Positions 36,901-44,061 of a stretch of DNA of 64,000 nucleotides are shown here, in pieces. Position 1 is the stretch's first letter; each line of letters opens with the position of its first letter. The notes under the pieces are model-generated. The model saw only the letters and a program-made list of their open reading frames with translations, made no database searches and had not been told where the DNA came from. The stretch spans positions 1-64,000 of the forward strand of contig CAZCLA010000007.1 in assembly GCA_964499285.1 (NCBI GenBank), given 5' to 3'. A program made the translations under genes and the position numbers. Source of the DNA: JAGFIY01 sp964499285. GTDB lineage: Bacteria > Bacteroidota > Ignavibacteria > Ignavibacteriales > Melioribacteraceae.

Positions 36901-37178
36901 CCGATATTTTCGAAATGATAATCTATTCACTAAAATATAAAGAAGGTCAATTCAAGAAAGATAAAATTAATACATCTACGAAAGAATTTATCGGAGAAGA
37001 TCACTTAGAAAAACAAAATAACCTGATTGAAGCGTCAATGAATAAAATTGTCGATTATGTCAATTCAATTTCAGAAGGACAATTCAACTTAAGCAGATTG
37101 AAAAACCGAGATGATAAAGTGTGCAAAAACTGCAATTTATCACCACTCTGCAGGAAAACTGAGCTGCCAAAGTCCTAA
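33993..37178 (+). CDS. AddB/RexB-like helicase-nuclease subunit with Fe-S PD-(D/E)XK domain
   Basis: 1061 residues. The N-terminal UvrD-like half is degenerate (LLIVPTNRRARKLKKEI; no GKT Walker A). A helicase-like segment contains VQVTSFDEIRGLNFDYLFVA and GLNDGIIP. The C-terminal nuclease has GKIDRID and LQVIDYKLSG, the catalytic D and K of PD-(D/E)XK. Four cysteines frame it as in AddB: one in TYAKCPFKYF and three in CKNCNLSPLC, expected to hold a 4Fe-4S cluster. AddB works with AddA in double-strand break repair, but no AddA is adjacent. The gene follows the CYTH gene with a 4-bp overlap and ends in a terminator. Confidence 0.85.
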   Translation: MILSKNKNILDLEKNIVRFISESEPGKFLLIVPTNRRARKLKKEIISLLPDKSSGKLHVETLSSLTSKLFSDKANFIELSEAASTVFIKKSSKNVKLSYLANYKGDIPFGTLERVKNVISEYKRHGITPAKLREEADHLGKTEKLKAEDIASIYEEYLKICKNINAYETGDIYSEIISWEDETFERHFRKVFTSVEIIKIDGFDEFTGAEINIINKLDKVMNHSLFVDVDYPSENKELAAHIDDNFSFERLKEIGFIKFDQAQSYADEFHTHLRKYLFTSADRKPTGKFKDQIYKISALDRKEEIELIAKLVKSLLLAEKIKPSKICVCFNLIKEYSHIVRDKFSSYGIPYNLTDRFLLAESLPIIELISFLEIIENDFYHKNIFRAISGGFGKDFGIDFQNLLKISTELNIVSGKNNWKRKIGSALNAAKFDESEIQFTEEVLTKALNDIEMIEKLLQPFSKKMKIDEFLENLHKLILKLELGKNSLLIESDQHEANIKSISTFIETVTEVFSLLRNEHGEEKFALKFYLDQIRTICNWARFNVKERSDYGVQVTSFDEIRGLNFDYLFVAGLNDGIIPTRYSPEIFFSGSFASKEEDHQAEEKFRFYQTILAWDPGKDRTKNKLYLINSMSSGKNDLVESTFLNSFSETFECGIIDPKLYNTKIYSFEELLTITGKILSSDNAKFNKKLKSSLPIEVEEINKKILVDSIRSDESLFTSYNGWLLDTNSEEQLQSENIKKLEEYKTRNFSVTQLETYAKCPFKYFVERVLNLSVIEDPKEEIEAMEMGSMLHNIFYEFMIWAKRKNILLSQCTEKEFIKAADKLFEIAGKFVNDPKFDSEYGFIEKEKILGFDGKREDSILYQFLRMEKTDFEFIPTYFEIPFGKNMREGFNEIEQPQMDDLQFKGVSLRGKIDRIDISSDGSKLQVIDYKLSGSKPTKDDLITGISLQLPVYLFAARKLVENELELIPDIFEMIIYSLKYKEGQFKKDKINTSTKEFIGEDHLEKQNNLIEASMNKIVDYVNSISEGQFNLSRLKNRDDKVCKNCNLSPLCRKTELPKS

Positions 37179-37216
37179 TTTCCTTGAATTCACAATAGAA
37201 TTTTCATAATTTTCAG

Positions 37217-37250
37217 TTGCCACTGCAAAAAAGCAGTGGCAATTTTTTTT
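37217..37250 (+). terminator. Rho-independent terminator
   Basis: TTGCCACTGC and GCAGTGGCAA form a perfect 10-bp stem with an A6 loop and a T8 tract, between the AddB-like gene and greA. Confidence 0.93.
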
Positions 37251-37274
37251 AAACAAGCATAATTGGAGAACATC

Positions 37275-37745
37275 GTGTCAAATATTGTCTATTTGAGTAA
37301 AGAACGACTCAGAGAAGTGGAAAAAGAACTTACCGAGCTGAAAACCAGTGGCAGAAAAGAAATGGCTGCTAGAATTGCCGAGGCAAGAGCACACGGTGAC
37401 TTATCCGAAAATGCCGAATATGATGCAGCAAAAGAGGAACAAGGTCTTCTGGAGTTGAAGATCAGCAAACTGGAGGAACTTCTTTCAAAAGCAAGAGTTG
37501 TGGATTCGAGTCAATTTTCTAATGATCAGACCCATATTTTATCTAAGGTTACAGTAAAAAATTTAAAAATTAATAAAACTTTCAAGTATGTTCTGGTCTC
37601 ACCCGAGGAAGCGGATTTGCAAAATGGTAAGATTTCAATAACTTCACCTGTCGGTAAAGTTCTGCTGGGGAAAAAGATTGGCGATAAAGTAGCGGCACAA
37701 GTCCCGGCCGGAGTAATTAACTTTGAGATTATGAATATAGAATAG
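37275..37745 (+). CDS. greA: Transcription elongation factor GreA
   Basis: 156 residues from a GTG at 37275 with GGAGAA upstream; the in-frame TTG at 37263 overlaps this RBS. The N-terminal coiled coil carries the acidic tip (ARAHGDLSENAEYDAAKEEQ) that reaches the RNA polymerase active site to stimulate transcript cleavage. The C-terminal FKBP-like domain has ISITSPVGKVLLGKKIGDKV. Length is standard for GreA. Confidence 0.96.
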   Translation: MSNIVYLSKERLREVEKELTELKTSGRKEMAARIAEARAHGDLSENAEYDAAKEEQGLLELKISKLEELLSKARVVDSSQFSNDQTHILSKVTVKNLKINKTFKYVLVSPEEADLQNGKISITSPVGKVLLGKKIGDKVAAQVPAGVINFEIMNIE

Positions 37746-37800
37746 AGGATTATTCACCCCGGCATCCTGATAATCCCATCGAAAAAATGCTTCACTAAAA

Positions 37801-39156
37801 ATGAAGAAGATAGAACAAAAAGCAATTCGGTTTATCAATGAAAATGATCTCATCAAAAAAGGTGAGCATCTTCTTATTTCACTAAGCGGTGGTGCAGATT
37901 CAGTTTTCGCCCTATTCTTTTTGAATAAATTCAGGTCCTACTTCGATATTAATCTATCAGCATTTCATCTTAATCATCTTCTTCGGGGAAAAGATGCTGA
38001 TGAAGATGAACAATTTTGCATCTCGCTCTGCAGTTCACTTTCACTTCCAATTTATGCTGCAAGAAAAAAAGTAAAACAGTTCGCCGCAAAAAATAAACTT
38101 TCTTTGGAAGAAGCCGGAAGAGAGATTCGTTACAATGAACTTGAAAAAGTTAGAAGGAAAATTAAAGCGGATAAAATTGTAACGGCGCACAACCTTGACG
38201 ATAATTCGGAGACAATTCTTCTGAATTTGTTCAAGGGAACAGGATTGAAAGGTCTAAACGGGATACCCAGAAAACGCGGTTACATAATTCGTCCGTTTCT
38301 ATCACTTGAGAAAAATGAGATAACTGATTATTTGAAAGACAATAAAATTTCATATAGAACCGATCTTACAAATTTTCAAGAAAATTTTATTAGGAACTTA
38401 ATTAGGCACAAGATATTGCCCTTAGCAAAAGCACACATAAATCCATCAGTTAATAGCGCCTTGTTTAACCTTTCGGAAAAAGTAACGCAGATAGAAGAAG
38501 AATTATCAAAACAAAACTATAAGAGTATTTGCAGAACTGAGGACAACAATATAGTAGTGGATGTTAAAAGCGCCGAAGAATTAAACGAGACTTTATTTGG
38601 TGAAATTGTTAAAAAGGAACTTAGACAAACATTTTTCTACACAATTAACACTAAGAATAACAGGAAACTTTTCAGACTTATTGTTAATCAAAAGGGGACA
38701 AAAATTGAACTTGGAAACGGTATAGAGGCTTTAAGAGAAAAAGATGAAATAATTATTAGAAAAACGAAAAAAGAAAATCGAATCCACAAAAACATAAAAG
38801 TCAATTCTTCGGCAATAATTCCAAAAGGTAAACTCACTATTCGGTTTATCGAATCAATAGATGAGAATTTTCCGGGCAAAGGAAAAAATATAGAATATGT
38901 TTCTGGGGATAATCTTTCGGATCTATTTATATTACGTAATTGGAAAAACGGGGATAGATTTGTACCGCTAGGAATGAAAGGGTTTAAGAAGATTTCTGAT
39001 TTCCTTAACGATGAAAACGTAAGTGCGTCCGAAAAAAGAGAAATTCTTGTTTTAGAAAACACGGGAAACATAATCTGGGTTGTCGGATTAAGAATAGACG
39101 AAAGAGTAAAAATTTCAAAAAACACAAAACGGAAAATAAAATTATGTCTGAATTAG
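37801..39156 (+). CDS. tilS: tRNA(Ile)-lysidine synthase
   Basis: 451 residues. The N-type ATP-pyrophosphatase loop SLSGGADSVFALFF is followed by FHLNHLLRGKDADEDEQF and TAHNLDDNSETILLNLFKGTGLKGL, signatures of TilS. The C-terminal domain recognises the tRNA (RNWKNGDRFVPLGMKGFKKI). The enzyme converts the anticodon C34 of tRNA-Ile(CAU) to lysidine so that it reads AUA. It overlaps hpt by 13 bp in the conserved tilS-hpt-ftsH order found across many bacteria. Confidence 0.95.
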   Translation: MKKIEQKAIRFINENDLIKKGEHLLISLSGGADSVFALFFLNKFRSYFDINLSAFHLNHLLRGKDADEDEQFCISLCSSLSLPIYAARKKVKQFAAKNKLSLEEAGREIRYNELEKVRRKIKADKIVTAHNLDDNSETILLNLFKGTGLKGLNGIPRKRGYIIRPFLSLEKNEITDYLKDNKISYRTDLTNFQENFIRNLIRHKILPLAKAHINPSVNSALFNLSEKVTQIEEELSKQNYKSICRTEDNNIVVDVKSAEELNETLFGEIVKKELRQTFFYTINTKNNRKLFRLIVNQKGTKIELGNGIEALREKDEIIIRKTKKENRIHKNIKVNSSAIIPKGKLTIRFIESIDENFPGKGKNIEYVSGDNLSDLFILRNWKNGDRFVPLGMKGFKKISDFLNDENVSASEKREILVLENTGNIIWVVGLRIDERVKISKNTKRKIKLCLN

Positions 39157-39698
39157 AAAATGATATAATTAAAATTGGCAACGAAAAATTTGTGCCGTTG
39201 ATTTCGGAAGAGGAAATTCAAAAACGAATTGTGCAATTAGCCGTCGAACTTGACGAGGAATATAAAACTAAACTTCCGATTTTTATTGGGATCTTAAACG
39301 GCTCATTTATGTTTCTTGCAGACTTGATTAAGAACATCAAATTTCCTTGCGAGGTTGATTTCTTTAAACTTTCAAGTTATGGCGACGAAAAAATTTCCTC
39401 CGGAAAAGTAAAATTATTGAAAGAATTAAACGCGGATATTACCAACAGGCACATCATTATTGTCGAAGATATTGTCGATTCTGGACTATCAATAAAATAC
39501 ATCGAAAGTATGATGGAGCAGTTTAATCCAGCAAGTATGAAGGTTATCTCGCTGCTTGTTAAACCCGCAAGCATCAAATATGAGATCAAAATTGATTATA
39601 TTGGTTTTGAAATAGAAGATAAATTTGTTATTGGTTACGGTTTAGATTACGCGCAAAAATATAGAAATCTAAGATCGATTCATGTTCTTAGCGAATAA
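39144..39698 (+). CDS. hpt: Hypoxanthine phosphoribosyltransferase
   Basis: 184 residues. The PRPP-binding motif is HIIIVEDIVDSGLSI, with the GILNGSFMFLADL and KLSSYGD segments of the family and VIGYGLDYAQKYRNL near the end. It salvages hypoxanthine or guanine to IMP or GMP in the cytoplasm. Its start lies within the end of tilS, and ftsH follows after 17 bp, so the three genes form one operon. Confidence 0.95.
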   Translation: MSELENDIIKIGNEKFVPLISEEEIQKRIVQLAVELDEEYKTKLPIFIGILNGSFMFLADLIKNIKFPCEVDFFKLSSYGDEKISSGKVKLLKELNADITNRHIIIVEDIVDSGLSIKYIESMMEQFNPASMKVISLLVKPASIKYEIKIDYIGFEIEDKFVIGYGLDYAQKYRNLRSIHVLSE

Positions 39699-39715
39699 GG
39701 GAGAAACTACTTATT

Positions 39716-41827
39716 ATGAACGAAAATAAAATGTACACAAACAATAATTCTGGAAACAACGATCAGAAAAAGCCAGGCGGCAAGAAAAATTTCGGTCCGC
39801 CTAAAAAACCGGACGGTGATTTTGATTGGTCAAAAGTTATAAGGACGGTTTTTAGTTGGGGACTTGTTATAATTGCTGCTGTAATTGTTATGCAATTTTG
39901 GCGATCGGATTCTTCAAATGCAGTGGAACTTGAGTATAAGTATTACGAAAAATTCCTCAGCGAAGGCAAGATAGAAAAGGCGAAAATTGTTAAGACCGAT
40001 ATCAACGATTATAAATTTATCGGTACACTCAAGCAGGAAGAAAGAATTTTACGCGGCGAAAATTATGTGAAAATCAAAACATTTTCGACCACTATTTTTG
40101 AATCCTTTCTTGCCGAACAGGAAAAAGCGTGGAAGGATCAAAATGTTGAATATACATACGAAAAAGATTCAAATGAATGGTTAACCGTTCTGATAGGATT
40201 CCTTCCTTGGATCCTTATAATCGGTGTGTGGATACTTATTATGAGGCGGATGCAGGGAGCGGGCGGAGGTCAGCGCGGTATTTTCAATTTTGGAAAGAGT
40301 AAAGCAAAGCTTATCTCGGAATCTGCGGTCAAAGTAACTTTTAGAGACGTCGCCGGTGCGGATGAAGCAAAACAAGAGTTGGAAGAAATCATTGAGTTTT
40401 TAAGAGAACCCACAAAATTTCAAAAACTTGGCGGTAAAATCCCAAGAGGTGTACTTTTATTGGGGCCTCCCGGAACAGGTAAAACTCTTCTTGCACGCGC
40501 AGTCGCCGGTGAAGCAGGCGTTCCGTTCTTCTCTATTAGCGGAGCGGACTTTGTTGAAATGTTTGTAGGCGTTGGTGCCAGCCGTGTTCGTGATCTTTTC
40601 GATCAAGGCAAGAAAAATGCGCCTTGTATAATTTTTATTGATGAAATTGATGCCGTCGGTCGACACAGAGGAGCCGGTTTAGGCGGTGGTCATGATGAAC
40701 GGGAACAAACCCTGAACGCGTTGTTGGTGGAAATGGACGGCTTCGAGCAGAACAGCGGAGTTATTATCATTGCAGCTACAAACAGACCCGATGTTCTTGA
40801 TCCTGCACTTTTGAGACCCGGACGATTTGATAGACAAGTAGTTGTAGATAGACCTGATGTTAAAGGTCGAGAAGGTATATTAAAAGTTCATACAAGAAAT
40901 ATTCCTCTCGATAAATCAGTTAATTTAAAAACTTTAGCAAAAGGTACACCCGGATTAGCCGGAGCTGAACTTGCAAATATGGTTAATGAAGCTGCTCTTC
41001 TTGCTGCAAGAAAGAATAAGAAAACAGTGAATATGGATGATTTTGAGGAAGCGAAAGATAAAGTTATGATGGGTACTGAACGGAAAAGCATGATCATTTC
41101 GGAGGAAGAGAAGAAAATGACTGCCTATCATGAGATTGGTCACGTACTTGTTGCTAAGCTGATTCCTGAATCAGATCCTGTTCATAAAGTAACAATTATT
41201 CCGCGTGGAAGAGCATTGGGTGTTACACATTACCTGCCAGTCGATGAAAAGCATACTTACTCAAGAGAATATGTCGAATCAAAAATTCTTACACTTCTGG
41301 GAGGACGAGCTGCGGAACTCGTTGTGTTTAATCAGTATACAACCGGTGCAGGAAATGATATAGAAAGAGCTACAAACCTTGCAAGAAAAATGGTTTGTGA
41401 ATGGGGAATGAGCGAGGATCTAGGTCCGCTGGCTTACGGAAAAAATGAAGAAGAAATTTTCCTCGGAAGGGAAATAACTAAACATAACGATTATAGTGAT
41501 GAAACTGCACGCAAGATAGATACTGAGATTAAAAAGATAGTTACCGGTGCTATGGAAAAAGCAGTAAAACTGCTTAAGGATAATATTGAAATGCTTCACG
41601 TTCTCTCTAAGGAATTGCTCGAAAGAGAAATACTTGATGCAGAAGAAATTGATATGCTCATAAAGGGAGAAGAACTTCCTCCATTAAAAAAGCACGATAA
41701 CAACGGTGAAGATGATAAAAAAGAGACAGTTGATGAAGTTCCCGATCATGTGAAGGAGCTAATGAAAAAGAGAAAATCCGGTACTGATTCCGAAAGTCAG
41801 AATAAAACTGAAGATGACGCAAACTGA
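39716..41827 (+). CDS. ftsH: ATP-dependent zinc metalloprotease FtsH
   Basis: 703 residues. Two N-terminal membrane helices (VFSWGLVIIAAVIVMQFW and LTVLIGFLPWILIIGVWILI) enclose a periplasmic domain. The AAA+ module has Walker A GPPGTGKT, Walker B IIFIDEIDAVG, the GVGASRVRDLF pore-proximal region and LLRPGRFDRQ. The peptidase has zinc motif HEIGH and a later VFNQYTTGAGNDIERATN with the third ligand. It degrades unassembled membrane proteins and some regulators. The last 14 bp overlap the next gene. Confidence 0.97.
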   Translation: MNENKMYTNNNSGNNDQKKPGGKKNFGPPKKPDGDFDWSKVIRTVFSWGLVIIAAVIVMQFWRSDSSNAVELEYKYYEKFLSEGKIEKAKIVKTDINDYKFIGTLKQEERILRGENYVKIKTFSTTIFESFLAEQEKAWKDQNVEYTYEKDSNEWLTVLIGFLPWILIIGVWILIMRRMQGAGGGQRGIFNFGKSKAKLISESAVKVTFRDVAGADEAKQELEEIIEFLREPTKFQKLGGKIPRGVLLLGPPGTGKTLLARAVAGEAGVPFFSISGADFVEMFVGVGASRVRDLFDQGKKNAPCIIFIDEIDAVGRHRGAGLGGGHDEREQTLNALLVEMDGFEQNSGVIIIAATNRPDVLDPALLRPGRFDRQVVVDRPDVKGREGILKVHTRNIPLDKSVNLKTLAKGTPGLAGAELANMVNEAALLAARKNKKTVNMDDFEEAKDKVMMGTERKSMIISEEEKKMTAYHEIGHVLVAKLIPESDPVHKVTIIPRGRALGVTHYLPVDEKHTYSREYVESKILTLLGGRAAELVVFNQYTTGAGNDIERATNLARKMVCEWGMSEDLGPLAYGKNEEEIFLGREITKHNDYSDETARKIDTEIKKIVTGAMEKAVKLLKDNIEMLHVLSKELLEREILDAEEIDMLIKGEELPPLKKHDNNGEDDKKETVDEVPDHVKELMKKRKSGTDSESQNKTEDDAN

Positions 41828-42494
41828 CGTTGGAACTATAGATTATAAATCAGAGATTCTGAGAAAGAGTATACATATGTGTTCTCTTTCTATTCCAATT
41901 ATTTACTATTATATAACAGAGGAATTAGCGTTGAAAATCCTAATTCCTCTTACAATTTTTTCTCTTTTCATCGATCTCGGACGCTATGTAATTCCTGCGC
42001 TGGGAAAGTATTTCGAAATGTTTTTCGGATTTCTTCTTCGTGAACACGAACGTGATTCAAAGAAGAAAAATCTAAGCGGAGCCACTTATGTATTTATTGC
42101 TGCGGTCCTTTCGTTAATCATCCTTCCGAAAGTTTTTTTTATTACCGGTTTTGCCGTTTTGATTCTAAGCGATATTGCTGCAGCTTTAGTCGGACGAAGA
42201 TTCGGAAAGCACAAGTTTCTTGCAAAAAGTCTAGAGGGTACTTCGGCGTTTTTTATCGTCGGTTGTTTGGTCGTTCTTTTTACTCCAAAGATAACCGGAG
42301 AATTTTCCGAATATTTGATTGCTTTTGTAGCAGTCGGTTTCGGAGCAATTGGTGAAAATGTTTCTTATGGCTGGGCGGATGATAACTTGGTAATTCCTCT
42401 TTCTATCGGTATAACTATGTGGTTGCTTTATATTGTTTTTATGCCTGAACTTTTAGTTAATCAAACTTCAATACTCGTTAATGTTTTCAACTGA
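41814..42494 (+). CDS. Dolichol-kinase/CTP-transferase-like membrane protein
   Basis: 226 residues, about seven membrane helices. After ILRKSIHMCSLSIPI comes LSGATYVFIAAVLSLII and the cytosolic signature ILSDIAAALVGRRFGKHKFL, then KSLEGTSAFF, the pattern of the SEC59/VTE5/phosphatidate cytidylyltransferase (CTP_transf_1) superfamily. A bacterial polyprenol or phytol kinase, or a CDP-lipid synthase, are the candidates. It overlaps ftsH by 14 bp. The DUF2723 glycosyltransferase family, likely users of lipid-linked sugars, is encoded 2 kb away. The exact substrate is unknown. Confidence 0.78.
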   Translation: MTQTDVGTIDYKSEILRKSIHMCSLSIPIIYYYITEELALKILIPLTIFSLFIDLGRYVIPALGKYFEMFFGFLLREHERDSKKKNLSGATYVFIAAVLSLIILPKVFFITGFAVLILSDIAAALVGRRFGKHKFLAKSLEGTSAFFIVGCLVVLFTPKITGEFSEYLIAFVAVGFGAIGENVSYGWADDNLVIPLSIGITMWLLYIVFMPELLVNQTSILVNVFN

Positions 42495-42544
42495 AACAAT
42501 TGGTGAAGAATTCTGTATAACAACAATTAAAACGGGATAAAAAA

Positions 42545-43636
42545 TTGAAATCACTTCTAAAATATCTGCTGCCGATGTTGGCAATTATTTTTTATGTGAC
42601 CGGTTGTGATTCGAAAAAACCTGCAACCGGACATGAGGACCTTATACTTGTAGTTGCCGATTCGTTAGAATATGAGCAACTAGAGAGTACACTTTTGCAA
42701 ATTTTTGGTAAAGTGATTTATACACCTCAACCCGAAAATCTATTCGAACTTAAACGAGTAAGTGTTAACCGGATAAATGAAGTAAAGAACAAGAAGAACG
42801 TAATTATTATCGCTCCTTTTGGGTCCGGTTCGATGACGTCAGATTATCTAAACACGATAATAGATACGACAGTTCAGGACATGGTTTTGAATGATGGTGA
42901 GTTCGTTTTCAATAAACGCGATTTGTATGCAAAGGATCAATTGGTTATGATTTTAACGGCACCCAGTATTGATGAACTTAAAATGAGTATGCTGCAAGAT
43001 CACGAAAATTTACTCTATCAATTTCAGGACATCTCAAATAAAAGATTATTTAAAAGTCTTTACAATCCTAAATATGAACAATATGACATTGAGGCAAAAT
43101 TATTAGATAATTACGGTTGGATAATTTACGTTCAAGCTGATTTTTTACTTGCTAAGGATGCCCCGGAAGAAAATTTTGTCTGGCTGAGACGAGCTGTAAA
43201 TACCGATATGGAAAGATGGATTTTTGTTCATTGGATTGAAGATGCGTCTCCCGAATTACTGAATAATGATTTTATCTATTCTGAAAGAAATAAGATGACT
43301 GAAAAATTTTATCGGACGACTGCTGATACAGCCTATGTAGAAATAGCAGATCAATATCTAAACACGAGGGAAGTTAATTTTGAGGGGAAATATGCTTTGA
43401 TGACTCAAGGTCTCTGGCGTTTTAGCGATAAGAGCGGGGGAGGACCCTTTGTAAATTATACTTTTTTTGACGAAAACACACACAGAATATATATGCTTGA
43501 CGGATCAATTTACGCCCCAAAATACTATAAGAAAAAGCTTATACAGCAGGTTGATGTTACTCTCCAATCGTTCAGAACTAGAGAGGAGCTGACACAAGAT
43601 AAAATTGATGAACTTATGGACGAACTGAAAAATTAA
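42545..43636 (+). CDS. DUF4837-family lipoprotein
   Basis: 363 residues from a TTG at 42545. Starting at the next ATG (10 residues later) would destroy the signal peptide. The lipobox-like IIFYVTGC (cysteine 21) marks it as a lipoprotein. The rest matches the DUF4837 pattern of Bacteroidota: LILVVADS near the start, KRDLYAKDQLVMILTAPS, FVWLRRAV and KSGGGPFVNYTFFD. The function is unknown. It shares its last 4 bp with the convergent arfB gene and is at the end of the ftsH operon. Confidence 0.82.
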   Translation: MKSLLKYLLPMLAIIFYVTGCDSKKPATGHEDLILVVADSLEYEQLESTLLQIFGKVIYTPQPENLFELKRVSVNRINEVKNKKNVIIIAPFGSGSMTSDYLNTIIDTTVQDMVLNDGEFVFNKRDLYAKDQLVMILTAPSIDELKMSMLQDHENLLYQFQDISNKRLFKSLYNPKYEQYDIEAKLLDNYGWIIYVQADFLLAKDAPEENFVWLRRAVNTDMERWIFVHWIEDASPELLNNDFIYSERNKMTEKFYRTTADTAYVEIADQYLNTREVNFEGKYALMTQGLWRFSDKSGGGPFVNYTFFDENTHRIYMLDGSIYAPKYYKKKLIQQVDVTLQSFRTREELTQDKIDELMDELKN

Positions 43637-44061
43637 TCTGGTTTGATATTTTCTCTAAATTTCTTCTTCTCGGATTTTATTCTTTTTGCTTTTAATCTGC
43701 GCTCTTTGGATTCTGCTTTCGGCTTGGTTTGTTTTCTAATTTTAGGTTTCTTCAATCCTTCAATAATAATTTTTTTCAGCCTTTCTTTTGCATCATTCAG
43801 ATTCTTTTCCTGACTTCTAAATCTCTGTGCTTTAATAATTATTTCATCATCGGCTGTTAAACGGCTGCTGGCGATCATCCTAATTCGATCGAGAGTTTTA
43901 TCATCAACTTCAGTGAGATATGATAAACTAAATTTTAATTGAACCGCAGTGGAAGTCTTATTAACATTTTGTCCTCCCGGTCCTTGCGATCTAATAAAAG
44001 TAACTTTTAATTCAGAAGAAGGTATAATCAGTTTGCTGTTTATTCTTAAATCCTTTTTCAT
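43633..44061 (-). CDS. arfB: Peptidyl-tRNA hydrolase ArfB (YaeJ), ribosome rescue
   Basis: 142 residues. The catalytic loop is RSQGPGGQNVNKTSTAVQL (GGQ), followed by a helical segment and a lysine/arginine-rich tail (KKPKIRKQTKPKAESKERR) that in this family lies in the empty mRNA channel of stalled ribosomes. It releases peptides from non-stop ribosomes without a codon. Its start overlaps the end of the DUF2723 gene by 4 bp, so it is translationally coupled. Confidence 0.95.
   Translation of the reverse strand: MKKDLRINSKLIIPSSELKVTFIRSQGPGGQNVNKTSTAVQLKFSLSYLTEVDDKTLDRIRMIASSRLTADDEIIIKAQRFRSQEKNLNDAKERLKKIIIEGLKKPKIRKQTKPKAESKERRLKAKRIKSEKKKFRENIKPD

Noticed and set aside
37747..37776. GGATTAT/ATAATCC inverted repeat after greA as terminator
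   Set aside because: Weak AT-rich stem, no T tract; left unassigned.
38688..39125. 145-codon ORF antisense to tilS
   Set aside because: Lies entirely opposite a clear tilS reading frame with no recognisable motif.
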